A stretch of DNA of 64,000 nucleotides, from contig JADBKN010000004.1 in the NCBI GenBank assembly GCA_014896375.1, positions 1 to 64,000 on the forward strand, given 5' to 3'. Below, in pieces: positions 21,350 to 31,007 of this stretch. Numbering within the stretch: position 1 is the first letter of the stretch; every line of letters begins with the position of its first letter. The notes beneath the pieces were generated by a model. That model saw only the letters and a list, made by a program, of their open reading frames with translations, was not told where the DNA came from and did not search any database. The position numbers were made by a program, and so were the translations under genes. The DNA is from Bacillota bacterium (GTDB taxonomy: Bacteria > Bacillota > Sulfobacillia > RBS10-35 > Bu92).

Positions 21350-21970
21350 GTGTCGACGCTCTTTTACCTTGTGCGCCACGGGGAGACGGCCTCGAACCGC
21401 GAGGGACGGTACCAGGGACGCCTGGATGTGCCGCTGAACGAGGAGGGGCGGGAGCAGGCGCGCCGCCTGGCGACGCGGCTCGCCGGCGTGGCCTTCGACG
21501 CGGCCTACGCGAGCGACCTCTCCCGTGCGGTGGAGACGGCGCGCATCCTCCTTGAAGGGCGGGATGTGGAGCTGCGGCTCGACCCCCGCCTTCGGGAGAT
21601 GTCCTATGGCCGCTGGGAGGGGCTCACGGCAGAAGAGGTGCAAGAGCGTTTTCCTGAGGAGTGGGAGGCGTACCGCCGCGACGCCGTGGCGACGCGCATC
21701 GCCGGCGGTGAATCGCTGGAGGACGTGCGCCGGCGCGTGGCCGCGTTCGCCGAGGACGTGCTCGCCGACGCGCCTCGGCGTGTTTTGGTCGTCTCCCACG
21801 GCGCCGCGCTGAAGACGCTGCTCTTCGCGCTGGTGGGATTGGACCTCCGCCTCCGCGGGCGCTTCGTCCTCGACAACGCGAGCCTCACCATCCTGCGCGC
21901 CGGCGGGTCGTCGAAGCCGCGCGTCCTGCGCGTGAACGACGTGGAACACCTGGGCCGGCCCCTGCCGTGA
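21350..21970 (+). CDS. Histidine phosphatase (phosphoglycerate mutase-like) family protein
   Basis: FYLVRHGETASNREGRYQGRLDVPLNEEG, VVSHGAALKTL. Confidence 0.9.
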   Translation: MSTLFYLVRHGETASNREGRYQGRLDVPLNEEGREQARRLATRLAGVAFDAAYASDLSRAVETARILLEGRDVELRLDPRLREMSYGRWEGLTAEEVQERFPEEWEAYRRDAVATRIAGGESLEDVRRRVAAFAEDVLADAPRRVLVVSHGAALKTLLFALVGLDLRLRGRFVLDNASLTILRAGGSSKPRVLRVNDVEHLGRPLP

Positions 21971-24930
21971 AGGGCGGCCGCGGAGGAACGCCCGTGTTTG
22001 AGCGCATTCTGGCCGTGGACGTGGAGACGACCGGACTCGATCCGGCCGAGGACGAGATCCTGCAGGTCGGTGCGGTGCTTTGGGAGGAGGGGCGGGTCGC
22101 GGCGCGGCTCTCGCGCCTCTGCCGCCCGCGGCGGCCGGTGCCCCTGGCCGTCCTACGGCTCACCGGGCTCGCCGAGGAGGAACTGCGCCGCGCGCCTCCC
22201 GTGGAGGAGGCGCTCGCGGCGCTTGAGGACCTGCGCCGGGAGGCGGGCGGGGCGCTCCTCTGCGCGCACAACGCCCCCTTCGACCTCGCCTTCCTGCGGG
22301 CCGCCGCCGGCACGGCCACGAGCCTCGCCAGCGGGACGGCGGGCGGCCTCACCGGTCCGACCGTCGACACGCTGGAGTGGGCGCGGCTCCTCTGGCCCTC
22401 CGGCGGCCACGACCTCGCGGGGCTCGTCGAGCGGATCGGCGGGCCGGGCTTCGCCGCCCATGACGCATTGGCCGACGCCGAGGCCACCGCCTGGCTCTAC
22501 GGCTGCATGGTGCACCGCGCCGCGGCTGCGCCTCCGGGGTTGAAGGAGCTCTGGCGCCGCCTCCTCGCGCCCGTGGACCCGCTATTCCTGGAGTTTCTGG
22601 AGACGGCGCCGCAGCTGGCCGCGCGCTGCATGGACGCGGCCCGCGGGGCCGACGTGGCCTGGAGGCGCGCCGTGGCCCGCGGCGACCGGGAAGCCCCTCC
22701 GCAGGAGCCGGCGGGCGAAGGGGCGCGGCGAGACCCTTCCCTCCTGCCGGGCGGCCGCTGGCAGCGGCGCGCGGTGGTATCGGCCTTCGCCCGCGGCGGC
22801 GCCCTCTCGCGGGCGCTGCCGTCCTTTGAGTGGCGCGCCGGCCAGGCGGAGATGGCCGACCGCGTGGCGCGGGCGCTCGAGGGCGGCGGCGTGGCCGTGC
22901 TGGAGGCGGGCACGGGCACCGGCAAGAGCCTCGCCTACCTGCTCCCGGCGGCGGCATGGGCGGCGGCCCACGGAGAGCGCGTCGTCGTCTCCACGCACAC
23001 CCTGGCGCTGCAGGAGCAGCTTCTGCAGAAGGACCTGCCCGTCGTCCGCGCCGTCCTGCCCGCCGATTTCGCCGCGCAGGTCGTCAAGGGACAGTCCCAC
23101 TACCTCTGCCTGCGGCGCTGGGACGAGATCCTCGAGGGCGAGCTGGCGCTGGGGGAGGCGGAGCGGCGCTTTCTCGCGCGCGTCGCCGCCTGGCTCGAGA
23201 CGACGGCCGAAGGCGATCGCGCGGAGCTCCACCTGCGGGAGGCGGAAGAGGCCGGGTGGGCCGCGCTCTCCGTGGAGGAGCACGCCTGCGCGGGGCGCCG
23301 CTGCCCGCGCCACGACGACTGTTTCCTCATGGCTGCGCGCCGCCGCGCCGAGGCGGCGGACGTGCTCGTCGTCAACCACGCACTCCTGCTGGCGGATGTG
23401 CGCACCGGCGGCGGCGTGCTGCCGGCCTACACGCGCCTCGTGGTCGACGAGGCGCACCACCTCGAGGACCTGGCAGCAGAACACCTCGGGGAGGTCTTTG
23501 AGCGCGGCGCCTGGCTGCGACGGCTGGCCGAGGTGGGACGGCCGCGCGACCGCTCCACGCTCGCCGGGCGGCTGCGCGAGCGCTGGCGCGGGCGCGAGGC
23601 GGAGGCGGCGCTGCGCGCCGTCGAGGCGCAGGCGCAGGCGGCCGCCGCGGCGGTGGAGGCACTCTTCCAGGCGGCGGCGGCCGGCCTCGGCGCGCCGCCG
23701 GGGGCGGCGGCCGCCGCTGGGGCCGGGGCGGTCGAGGGCGCGCCCTCCGCCGGCGGCGCGCGCGAGTGGCGCCTGGACGGCGCGCCTCCTGGGGACGCGC
23801 GCGTGGCGCGCCTGCGAGAGGCGGCCGAGGAGGCGGCCGCCGCCTTCCTGCGCCTCGCGGGCGCGCTCGCCCCCGCCGCCGCCGCGTTCGACGGCGCCGC
23901 CGACGACCGTGGCGCCGCCATAGGCGCCGAGGCGCGCCGCACGGCGGAGCTCTTCCAGGAGGGCGCGGCCAGCTTGCAGCGCATCGTGCGCCCGCGGGAG
24001 GGCTGGGCCGCCTGGGTGGAGAGCGACGGCCGCCGCTGGGCGCTGCGCGCCGCTCCGGTGGACGCCGGCGCCCTCCTCCGGGAGGCGCTTTTCGCACGCG
24101 TGGCCTCCGCCGTGCTGACCTCCGCCACGCTGTCCGTCGCCGGGCGCCTGGAGCCGTTCACGCGGCGCGTCGGCCTCGACGCCCTCGGCGAGCGCGTGGA
24201 AGCGGCCACCGTGGCCTCGCCCTTCGCCTACCGGGAGCAGGCACTGGTGGCCGTCCCCACGGACCTGCCGCGCGTTCCTCAGAGGGAGGACGCCGCCTAC
24301 TGGGACCGCGTCGTGCCCTTTCTGGAACGGCTGCTCCTCGCGAGCGGCGGCCGCGCCCTCCTGCTCTTCACCAGCCACCGGGCCCTGCGCCAGGCGTACC
24401 AGCGCCTGCGCGCGCCCTTGGAGCGCGCCGGCATCCAGGCGCTGGCGCAGGGGCTGGACGGGAGCCGCTGGCGCCTCCTGGACGCGCTGCGCCGCGATCC
24501 GCGCACGGCAGTGTTCGGCGCCGCCAGCTTCTGGGAAGGCGTCGACGTCCCCGGGGAAAACCTGCAATTGGTTGTCGTGGCGCGGCTGCCGTTCCGCCCG
24601 CCCGGCCACCCGCTCGGCCAGGCGCGCGCCGAAGCGGTGGCCGCCCGTGGCGGCGACCCCTTCTCGGAACTGGCGTTGCCGGAGGCCGTCCTACGGTTCA
24701 AACAGGGATTCGGCCGGCTCATCCGCAGCCGTGACGACCGCGGCGCCGTCGTCGTGCTCGACGACCGCCTCCTGCGCACCGCATACGGCCGCGCCTTCCT
24801 GCGCTCGCTGCCGGGCGCCTCCGGCTTCGCCGGTTCCCAGGCGGACGTCGTGCGGGCCGTCTTGGACTGGCTCTCCGGGCGGCGCTCCGCGAGCGATTTC
24901 GCGCCGCTGGGAGAAGATGCCGACGAATGA
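21967..24930 (+). CDS. dinG: DinG/DnaQ-family helicase with N-terminal DEDDh exonuclease
   Basis: AVDVETTGLDPAEDEILQVGAV exonuclease; GTGTGKSLAYLLPAA, VVDEAHH, FeS cysteines LCLRRW...CAGRRCPRHDDC; helicase C-terminal region. Confidence 0.93.
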   Translation: MKGGRGGTPVFERILAVDVETTGLDPAEDEILQVGAVLWEEGRVAARLSRLCRPRRPVPLAVLRLTGLAEEELRRAPPVEEALAALEDLRREAGGALLCAHNAPFDLAFLRAAAGTATSLASGTAGGLTGPTVDTLEWARLLWPSGGHDLAGLVERIGGPGFAAHDALADAEATAWLYGCMVHRAAAAPPGLKELWRRLLAPVDPLFLEFLETAPQLAARCMDAARGADVAWRRAVARGDREAPPQEPAGEGARRDPSLLPGGRWQRRAVVSAFARGGALSRALPSFEWRAGQAEMADRVARALEGGGVAVLEAGTGTGKSLAYLLPAAAWAAAHGERVVVSTHTLALQEQLLQKDLPVVRAVLPADFAAQVVKGQSHYLCLRRWDEILEGELALGEAERRFLARVAAWLETTAEGDRAELHLREAEEAGWAALSVEEHACAGRRCPRHDDCFLMAARRRAEAADVLVVNHALLLADVRTGGGVLPAYTRLVVDEAHHLEDLAAEHLGEVFERGAWLRRLAEVGRPRDRSTLAGRLRERWRGREAEAALRAVEAQAQAAAAAVEALFQAAAAGLGAPPGAAAAAGAGAVEGAPSAGGAREWRLDGAPPGDARVARLREAAEEAAAAFLRLAGALAPAAAAFDGAADDRGAAIGAEARRTAELFQEGAASLQRIVRPREGWAAWVESDGRRWALRAAPVDAGALLREALFARVASAVLTSATLSVAGRLEPFTRRVGLDALGERVEAATVASPFAYREQALVAVPTDLPRVPQREDAAYWDRVVPFLERLLLASGGRALLLFTSHRALRQAYQRLRAPLERAGIQALAQGLDGSRWRLLDALRRDPRTAVFGAASFWEGVDVPGENLQLVVVARLPFRPPGHPLGQARAEAVAARGGDPFSELALPEAVLRFKQGFGRLIRSRDDRGAVVVLDDRLLRTAYGRAFLRSLPGASGFAGSQADVVRAVLDWLSGRRSASDFAPLGEDADE

Positions 24931-24986
24931 CGCCGCGCCGCGCGGGCAACATAATCGTTGCCGGCCGGCACAAGGAGGTCGTCGAC

Positions 24987-25253
24987 GTGGTGGAAGATCG
25001 GGAGCGCCCGGTGGCCTCCGCGCCGAAGGATACCCCCGCGGAGCGCGAGGATCGCGCGCGGGAGCGTCTGAAGTACGAGGTCGCGGAGGAACTGGGCCTG
25101 CGCGACGACATCGAACGTCGCGGATGGGCCCACATGACGACGCGCGAGGCGGGCAAGGTGGGCGGCCACATGGTGCGCCGCATGATCCGCTTCGCGGAGC
25201 GCCGCATGGCGCGGGACGGCCACGTCCCGGGCGAGGCCGAGAAGCCCGAGTAA
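24987..25253 (+). CDS. Alpha/beta-type small acid-soluble spore protein
   Basis: LKYEVAEELGLRDDIERRGWAHMTTREAGKVGGHMVRRMIRFAE; KYEVAEELG matches the GPR cleavage region; AAGGAGGT before GTG at 24987. Confidence 0.85.
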   Translation: MVEDRERPVASAPKDTPAEREDRARERLKYEVAEELGLRDDIERRGWAHMTTREAGKVGGHMVRRMIRFAERRMARDGHVPGEAEKPE

Positions 25254-25279
25254 CCGGCTCGTTGGACGCCTTCACGCGC

Positions 25280-25309
25280 GGCGGCGGGTCCCGGAAGGGG
25301 CCCGCCGCC
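25280..25309 (+). terminator. GC-rich hairpin after SASP gene
   Basis: GGCGGCGGG...CCCGCCGCC. Confidence 0.5.
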
Positions 25310-25399
25310 GCCGCGTTTCGGCGCTGCCGCAGCCCCGCATACGCCGCGGCGCGGCGCATACCTCTGGGGTAGTAGACCCTCGACAAGGGGGACCCCGAC

Positions 25400-25795
25400 A
25401 TGCGTCGCGAAGCGGACATCAGCCGCTACCACACGGGCTTCCAGCCCGGCGCCGTGGCCGCGGGCGTCGCCTGCTCGTTTGTGCTGACGCTCCTCGCCTC
25501 GGCGCTCCTGGCGCTCGCCGTCTATTCGACGGGACTCAGCGATGCCACAGCGGAGACGGCGATCTTCTACACCAGCGTGCTCTGCCTGGCGGCCGGCGCG
25601 GCCTACGGCGCGCGGCGCGCCGAGGCGCTGGGCTGGCTGCACGGCGCCGCCATCGGACTCGTCTACGTGTCGCTCGCCGTCGCCGCCGGGCTCTTGGCCT
25701 TCCAGACGGATGTCTCGGCCTTCGACCTTCTCCGGCACCTCATGCTCGGGCTCGTCGCGGGCGTCGTCGGCGGCGTGCTGGGCGTCAATCTCTAG
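25400..25795 (+). CDS. TIGR04086-like small membrane protein
   Basis: Four predicted TM segments, YHTGFQPGAVAAGVACSFVLTLLASALLALAVY...DVSAFDLLRHLMLGLVAGVVGGVLGVNL. Confidence 0.65.
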   Translation: MRREADISRYHTGFQPGAVAAGVACSFVLTLLASALLALAVYSTGLSDATAETAIFYTSVLCLAAGAAYGARRAEALGWLHGAAIGLVYVSLAVAAGLLAFQTDVSAFDLLRHLMLGLVAGVVGGVLGVNL

Positions 25796-25888
25796 CGCCG
25801 GCCGCGCGGCGCGTCCGGTAGAATACAGACGGTGGTGCGCATCGGCCAGAGACGGGCGGATGCGCACGCGGAGGAGGGGGACAAGGGT

Positions 25889-27373
25889 TTGAAGTCCTAC
25901 CGCAACTATATCAACGGCCGGTGGGTGGAGGCGAAGAGCGGGCGGCGCACACAGAGCATCAACCCCGCCAACGGCGAGGTGCTCGGTGAAGTCCCGCTCT
26001 CCGGCCCCGAAGACGTCGAGGAGGCCGTGGCCGCTGCGCGCGAGGCCTTCCGCAGCTGGCGCCTGGTGCCGGCGCCGAAGCGCGGCGAAATCCTCTACCG
26101 CGCGGCCGAGATCCTGCGCGAGCGCAAGGAAGAGCTGGCGCGCATGCTCACGCGGGAGATGGGCAAGGTCCTGCCGGAGGCGCGCGGCGACGTGCAGGAG
26201 GCCATCGACATCACGTACTACATGGCCGGCGAGGGGCGCCGGCAGTTCGGGCACACGGTGCCGGCGGAACTGCCGAACAAGTGGGCCATGAGCGTGCGGG
26301 AGCCGATCGGCGTGATCGCCGTGATCACGCCCTGGAACTTCCCGGTGGCCATCCCCAGCTGGAAGATGATGCCCTCGCTGGTGCTCGGCAACACGGTCGT
26401 CTTCAAGCCGGCGAGCGACACGCCCATCCTCGCCGCCATGCTCGTCGAGATCCTGGAGGAGGCCGGCCTGCCGCCGGGAGTCGTCAACCTCGTCTTCGGT
26501 TCGGGGGAGGAGGTCGGCGAGGCGCTCCTGCGCCACCCGGGCGTCGACATGGTCTCCTTCACGGGCTCCGTGGAGTCGGGCGTGCATGTGGCCACGATGT
26601 GTGCGCAGCACGGGCTCAAGCGCGTGAGCCTGGAACTCGGCGGCAAGAACGCGATCATCGTGCTGGAGGACGCGAACCTCGACCTCGCCCTTGAGGGCAT
26701 CCTTTGGAGCGCCTTCGGCACGACGGGCCAGCGTTGCACGGCCTGCAGCCGCGTGATCGTCCAGAGGAGCGTGGCGAAGAAGCTCGAGGAGATGATCGCG
26801 GAGCGCGCCGCGCGCCTTCGCCTGGGCGACGGCCTCCTGGAGACGACGGACGTCGGCCCGCTCATCCACCGCCGCGCCGTGGAGCGCGTCCACCGCTACG
26901 TGGAGATCGGCCGGCAGGAGGGCGCGCGCCTCGTGCTGGGCGGCGAGCCGGCGCAGGAGGGTGAGCTGGCGAAGGGCAGCTTCTACCGGCCGACCGTCTT
27001 CGCCGACGTGCGGCCCGACATGCGTATTGCGCGCGAGGAGATCTTCGGCCCGGTCCTCTCGCTGATCCCCGTCGACACGCTGGAGGAGGCGATCCAAGTC
27101 AACAACAGCGTGCAGTACGGCCTCTCCAGCGCCATCTACACGCAGGATGTGAACCGCGCCTTCACGGCCATCCGGGATCTGGCGACGGGCATCGTCTACG
27201 TCAACGCCGGCACCATCGGCGCCGAGATCCAGCTGCCCTTCGGCGGATACCGGAACACGGGCAACGGCCACCGGGAGGCGGGGCAGGCGGCGCTCGACGC
27301 GTACAGCGAGTGGAAGTCCATCTACGTCGATTACAGCGGGCGCCTGCAGCGCGCGCAGATCGACAACCAGTGA
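25889..27373 (+). CDS. Aldehyde dehydrogenase family protein
   Basis: YINGRWVEAKSGRRTQSINPANGEVLGEV, LELGGKNA, GTTGQRCTACSR; probable TTG start after AGGAGGGGG. Confidence 0.93.
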   Translation: MKSYRNYINGRWVEAKSGRRTQSINPANGEVLGEVPLSGPEDVEEAVAAAREAFRSWRLVPAPKRGEILYRAAEILRERKEELARMLTREMGKVLPEARGDVQEAIDITYYMAGEGRRQFGHTVPAELPNKWAMSVREPIGVIAVITPWNFPVAIPSWKMMPSLVLGNTVVFKPASDTPILAAMLVEILEEAGLPPGVVNLVFGSGEEVGEALLRHPGVDMVSFTGSVESGVHVATMCAQHGLKRVSLELGGKNAIIVLEDANLDLALEGILWSAFGTTGQRCTACSRVIVQRSVAKKLEEMIAERAARLRLGDGLLETTDVGPLIHRRAVERVHRYVEIGRQEGARLVLGGEPAQEGELAKGSFYRPTVFADVRPDMRIAREEIFGPVLSLIPVDTLEEAIQVNNSVQYGLSSAIYTQDVNRAFTAIRDLATGIVYVNAGTIGAEIQLPFGGYRNTGNGHREAGQAALDAYSEWKSIYVDYSGRLQRAQIDNQ

Positions 27374-27586
27374 CGTCCTCGCCGGCGTCCCCGAGACACC
27401 GGCGGCTCCGGCGCCGCCTGGTCCGGTGTGCGCCGCGCCCTTAGGGGCGCGACGCGCGGGGCAGGCGGCGCCGGCCGCTTCGGGGCGGCTGTCGAGCCGC
27501 GTCGCACGGCTGTCATGAGGCCGCTCTGAGCCCCGTAGTATACTGTTGCCACCAAAACGGGCATCGTCGCAGACGGAGACGGTCCG

Positions 27587-28543
27587 ATGGATCTCAGCGA
27601 ACAACTCGGCGGCGCCGTCCATGAGCTTCACCAGTGGCTCAGCGGGCGCCTCGCGGCCCTGCGCGGGCGCGTCGGCTTCCAGCCGGCGCCGCGGGGGCAC
27701 TCGGCGCGCCGCGCCGTCGCGCCGCCCGGCGGCGCGGAGCGCGGGCGGCTTCTGCTCGCCGGCGCCGGAGACCTCCCGGATGAGGCGCTGGCGCGCCTCG
27801 TGCGCGCTGCCGGCGGTCGGAGCATCCGCGTGCGGGTCGTCGTCGGCCTGCAGCTGGACTTTACGGCCGCCGGGCGGCGCTGGGCGCGCCAGCTCGGCCG
27901 TTTCGGCGTGGGCGACGTCGTCGCCGCGAGCGTCACCACTCGGGTGCAGGCGGATGACGAAGTCCGCGCGGCGGCCTTGAGGGACGTCGACCTCGTCGTG
28001 CTGGCCGCCGACGACCCTCGCCACGCCGCCGCCCTCCTCCAAGGGAGCGCCTTGCAGCGCGCTTTGCAGGAGGCGCTGGCGCGGGGCGCGGCCGTGCTTC
28101 TCGCAGGCGCCTCGGCGGCGCTTGCCGGCGACTGGGTCCTCGCGCCGGACGGGGACGCCGTACGCCCGACGCCCGCTCCCGCGCCGGCCGTGCTCCCGGG
28201 GCTGAGTCTCCTGCCGGGCTGGGTCGTCGATGTCGCCTACACGCGCAGCGGTCGCACGTCCTCCTTCCTTCAGGCGCTCTGCCGCCTGCCGGCGGGGGTG
28301 GAGTCGGCCCTGACGCTGGAGCCGGGCGCGCTCGCCATCGTGGGGGCGGGCGGCGTGGAGGTGGCGGGGGCGGGCGCAGCCGGGTGGTATGACGTGAAGA
28401 CGCTGTGCGCCTCGGCGGCCGCGAACGCGGCCGGGCTCGTCGGGGTGCCCGTGACCGTTGTGCCGGCCGGCCACCGCCTCGATCTCGCCGGCGGAACGGT
28501 GGCGCCGGTGGAAGCGCTGCGGGCGCCGGTACCCAGGGCGTAG
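27587..28543 (+). CDS. Cyanophycinase-like (S51/type 1 glutamine amidotransferase-like) protein, possibly catalytically degenerate
   Basis: RLLLAGAGDLPDEALARLVRAAGG; LQRALQEALARGAAVLLAGASAALAGDW; GLSLLPGWVVDVAYTRSGRTSSFLQAL resemble cyanophycinase blocks. Confidence 0.5.
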   Translation: MDLSEQLGGAVHELHQWLSGRLAALRGRVGFQPAPRGHSARRAVAPPGGAERGRLLLAGAGDLPDEALARLVRAAGGRSIRVRVVVGLQLDFTAAGRRWARQLGRFGVGDVVAASVTTRVQADDEVRAAALRDVDLVVLAADDPRHAAALLQGSALQRALQEALARGAAVLLAGASAALAGDWVLAPDGDAVRPTPAPAPAVLPGLSLLPGWVVDVAYTRSGRTSSFLQALCRLPAGVESALTLEPGALAIVGAGGVEVAGAGAAGWYDVKTLCASAAANAAGLVGVPVTVVPAGHRLDLAGGTVAPVEALRAPVPRA

Positions 28544-28552
28544 GGCGACGGG

Positions 28553-28882
28553 CTACACGCGCGGGCGGGGCAGGAGCTGCGCCAGCTCGCCGGCGCTGAG
28601 CGTCAGGCCGTAGGTCGCGTGCGCCTTGGCGTCCCACTCGACCGTCAGGCGAGCACCGCCGCCCGGACGGGGATCGGCATAGAGGCGCAACGGCCCCTGC
28701 GCCTGCGTGAAGATCGCGCGGCGGCCGGCAGCGGCCGCACGCAGGAAGTCCAACCAGGGTTGCTCATCCTCCGGCGCCAGGCGCGCCTCCGCATGCAGGG
28801 CGAGCCCGCCCTCGTCCCGGGCGTGCACAGCCAACCGCCAGCCATCCCGCCGTTTCGTCAAGGACAGTCTCACGTCCGCCAT
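28553..28882 (-). CDS. Hypothetical protein
   Basis: 109-aa ORF directly downstream of the response regulator, MADVRLSLTKRRDGWRLAVHARDEGGL. Confidence 0.5.
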   Translation of the reverse strand: MADVRLSLTKRRDGWRLAVHARDEGGLALHAEARLAPEDEQPWLDFLRAAAAGRRAIFTQAQGPLRLYADPRPGGGARLTVEWDAKAHATYGLTLSAGELAQLLPRPRV

Positions 28883-28898
28883 GCGGCGCCCCGCGACC

Positions 28899-29558
28899 CT
28901 ACTCGACGCGGCTGTGCCGCGCCAGGTAGGCCGCCGCCTCGCTGCGCCGCGACACCTGCAGCTTCGAGAGAATGTTGCTCACGTAGTGCTTGATCGTCTT
29001 CTCGCTGAGGTAGAGCGCCTCCGCGATCTGCTTGTTCGTCTTGCCCTGCGCGATCAGCTCCAGGATGCGGCGCTCCTGCGGTGTGAGAGAGGCCAAGCCG
29101 GTTTCGCCGGACGCCTTGGCCGGCGTGCGCAGGCGCTCGAAGACCTTCTGCGTGAGGGTCGGGTCGAGGAGCGAGCCGCCGCGGCTCACCGTCTCGATGG
29201 CTTGCGCCAGCACCTTGCCGCGCGTCTGCTTGAGGATGTAGCCGGCCGCGCCGGCGGTGATCGAGGCGAAGAGCGCCTCGTCGTCCGGGTAGGAGGTCAG
29301 CATGATGACCTGCGTCTCCGGGCGCTCGGAACGGATCTCGCGGCAGGCGTCGATGCCGCTCCCGTCCGGCAGGCGCACGTCCATCACCACGACGTCCGGC
29401 TGTGTGCGGCGCGCCGCCGCCACCGCCTCCTGCACCGTGCCGGCCTCAGCCACCACCTGCAAGCCCGGCGTGCGGTCGAGGAGCGACTTGAGCCCCAGCC
29501 GCACCACCTCGTGATCGTCCACCAGCATCACTCGGATCGGCCCCTGCGCTTCACCCAT
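28899..29558 (-). CDS. LuxR/NarL family response regulator, DosR/DevR-like
   Basis: VMLVDDHEVVRLGLKSLL, VVVMDVRLPDGSGI, LTSYPDDEALF, SLLDPTL, LTPQERRILELIAQGKTNKQIAEALYLSEKTIKHYVSNILSKL. Confidence 0.93.
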   Translation of the reverse strand: MGEAQGPIRVMLVDDHEVVRLGLKSLLDRTPGLQVVAEAGTVQEAVAAARRTQPDVVVMDVRLPDGSGIDACREIRSERPETQVIMLTSYPDDEALFASITAGAAGYILKQTRGKVLAQAIETVSRGGSLLDPTLTQKVFERLRTPAKASGETGLASLTPQERRILELIAQGKTNKQIAEALYLSEKTIKHYVSNILSKLQVSRRSEAAAYLARHSRVE

Positions 29559-29564
29559 TTTTGT

Positions 29565-31007
29565 TCACGCCTCCCAAGCGAGTTCGTCATGGTGCACCGG
29601 AACGTCGACGATGACGGTCGTGCCCTTCCCCGGGGCGGTCTCCACGCGCAGTTCGCCCTGCAGGGCGAGCGCGCGCCGGCGCATGTTGGCGAGCCCCTGG
29701 TGCCGGCCGCTTCCGTCCTCCCGCGGTGCCGCGTCCGGGGAGAAGCCGCGGCCGTTGTCGCGCACCTCGATGCGCACGCGCTCTCCCTCTCGATTCAGAC
29801 GGACCTCGAGCCGCGTCGCGTCCGCGTGGCGGACGGCGTTCGTCAGCGCCTCGTGCACAATGTGCCAGAGCTCCCACTGTTCGCGGCGGGACATGTCGCC
29901 GAATTCGCCTTCGACGTGCATGACCTTCTCGACGTCCGGCCCCGTGCCGGCCGACTCCAACAGGCGCCTCAGGAGCGCGGGGAACGCCTTGTCCGCGAGG
30001 CGGTGGGACCGCAGGTCGAGAATGTAGTGGCGGATGTCGGCGACGATCGCGCCCAGCCGGTCGATGGCCTCGTCGAGCTGGGCCTTGACCTCGTCCGGCC
30101 GGTCGTCGATGAGGTCCGCGGCGTTCTCCAGGGCAAGCTCCACTGCGTAGATGGACTGGATCACCCCGTCGTGCAGGTCCATCGCGATCCGCTCGCGCTC
30201 TTCCACGACCGACAATCGTTGCACCTCTTCGTAGAGGTGGGCGTTGGCGATGGCGACGGCGGCCTGCGCCGCGAACCGCTCAAGCGTCTGCTGGTCTTGC
30301 GGCGTGAACGGTTCGCCGTTCAGCTTCTCGGAAAGGTAGAGGTTGCCCAGGATTCGGTCCTTGAAGATCACCGGCACGGCGAGCAGCGTGCGCATGACGG
30401 GATGGTGGGGCGGGAAGCCCACTGAGCGCGGATGGCGCGAAATGTCGTCGATCCGCAACGGCGTGCGCGTCTCCGTCACCAGCGCCAGAATCCCGTGCCC
30501 CTTCGGCGGGGGACCCAGCTTGGCCAGCGTGTCCTCGTCGATGCCGGACGTGTAGAACTGGTCGATCATGCCGTCCGGTCCGAGGACGGCGAGCGCCCCG
30601 TACTTGCTCCCGATGACCTGGCAGCTGAGCTCGACGACCTTTTGCAGGACGGCCTTTGACGTTCGTTCGCTCGTGATCTGCAGCGCCGCTTCGTGAAGCG
30701 CGGCCAGTTGCGCGCTTTGAAGGCGCTCCGCCTCATAGGCGCGTTGCAGTTCGCCCTCGATCCTTTCGACGGCCCGCCAAACGAGCGTGGAAAACAGGAC
30801 GACGCCGACGATGATGATCGCCGCGATCGTGAGGTGGACGGCTTCCCTCGAGAATCGCGGCTCAAGGAAGAAGTACTGCAGGAGCTGGAGGCCGACCAGG
30901 AACACGATCGGCAGCACGAGCGCCCAAAGCTTCAACGACTTCAGCGTCAGCTGCACGGCAAGCCACGCCTCCAACCTCAGTGTAACCCTTAAGGGACGAA
31001 CGGACAT
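29565..31007 (-). CDS. GAF-domain sensor histidine kinase (HisKA_3 type), DosS/DevS-like
   Basis: N-terminal TM; GAF with HGILALVTETRTPLRIDDISRHPRSVGFPPHHPVMRTLLAVPVIFKDRILGNLYLSEK; ERERIAMDLHDGVIQSIYAVELALENA; start approximate. Confidence 0.88.
   Translation of the reverse strand: MSVRPLRVTLRLEAWLAVQLTLKSLKLWALVLPIVFLVGLQLLQYFFLEPRFSREAVHLTIAAIIIVGVVLFSTLVWRAVERIEGELQRAYEAERLQSAQLAALHEAALQITSERTSKAVLQKVVELSCQVIGSKYGALAVLGPDGMIDQFYTSGIDEDTLAKLGPPPKGHGILALVTETRTPLRIDDISRHPRSVGFPPHHPVMRTLLAVPVIFKDRILGNLYLSEKLNGEPFTPQDQQTLERFAAQAAVAIANAHLYEEVQRLSVVEERERIAMDLHDGVIQSIYAVELALENAADLIDDRPDEVKAQLDEAIDRLGAIVADIRHYILDLRSHRLADKAFPALLRRLLESAGTGPDVEKVMHVEGEFGDMSRREQWELWHIVHEALTNAVRHADATRLEVRLNREGERVRIEVRDNGRGFSPDAAPREDGSGRHQGLANMRRRALALQGELRVETAPGKGTTVIVDVPVHHDELAWEA

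Noticed and set aside
23600-23960. Very Ala/Gly-rich segment in DinG that could suggest a repeat
   Set aside because: Codon-biased low-complexity linker in a continuous helicase ORF; no tandem repeat unit
27374-27540. GC-rich hairpins after aldehyde dehydrogenase that might suggest a structured RNA
   Set aside because: Consistent with ordinary terminator stems in a high-GC intergenic gap; no riboswitch or ncRNA signature recognised
24719-28474. 1251-aa minus-strand ORF
   Set aside because: Antisense to SASP, membrane protein, aldehyde dehydrogenase and cyanophycinase-like genes; no recognisable motifs
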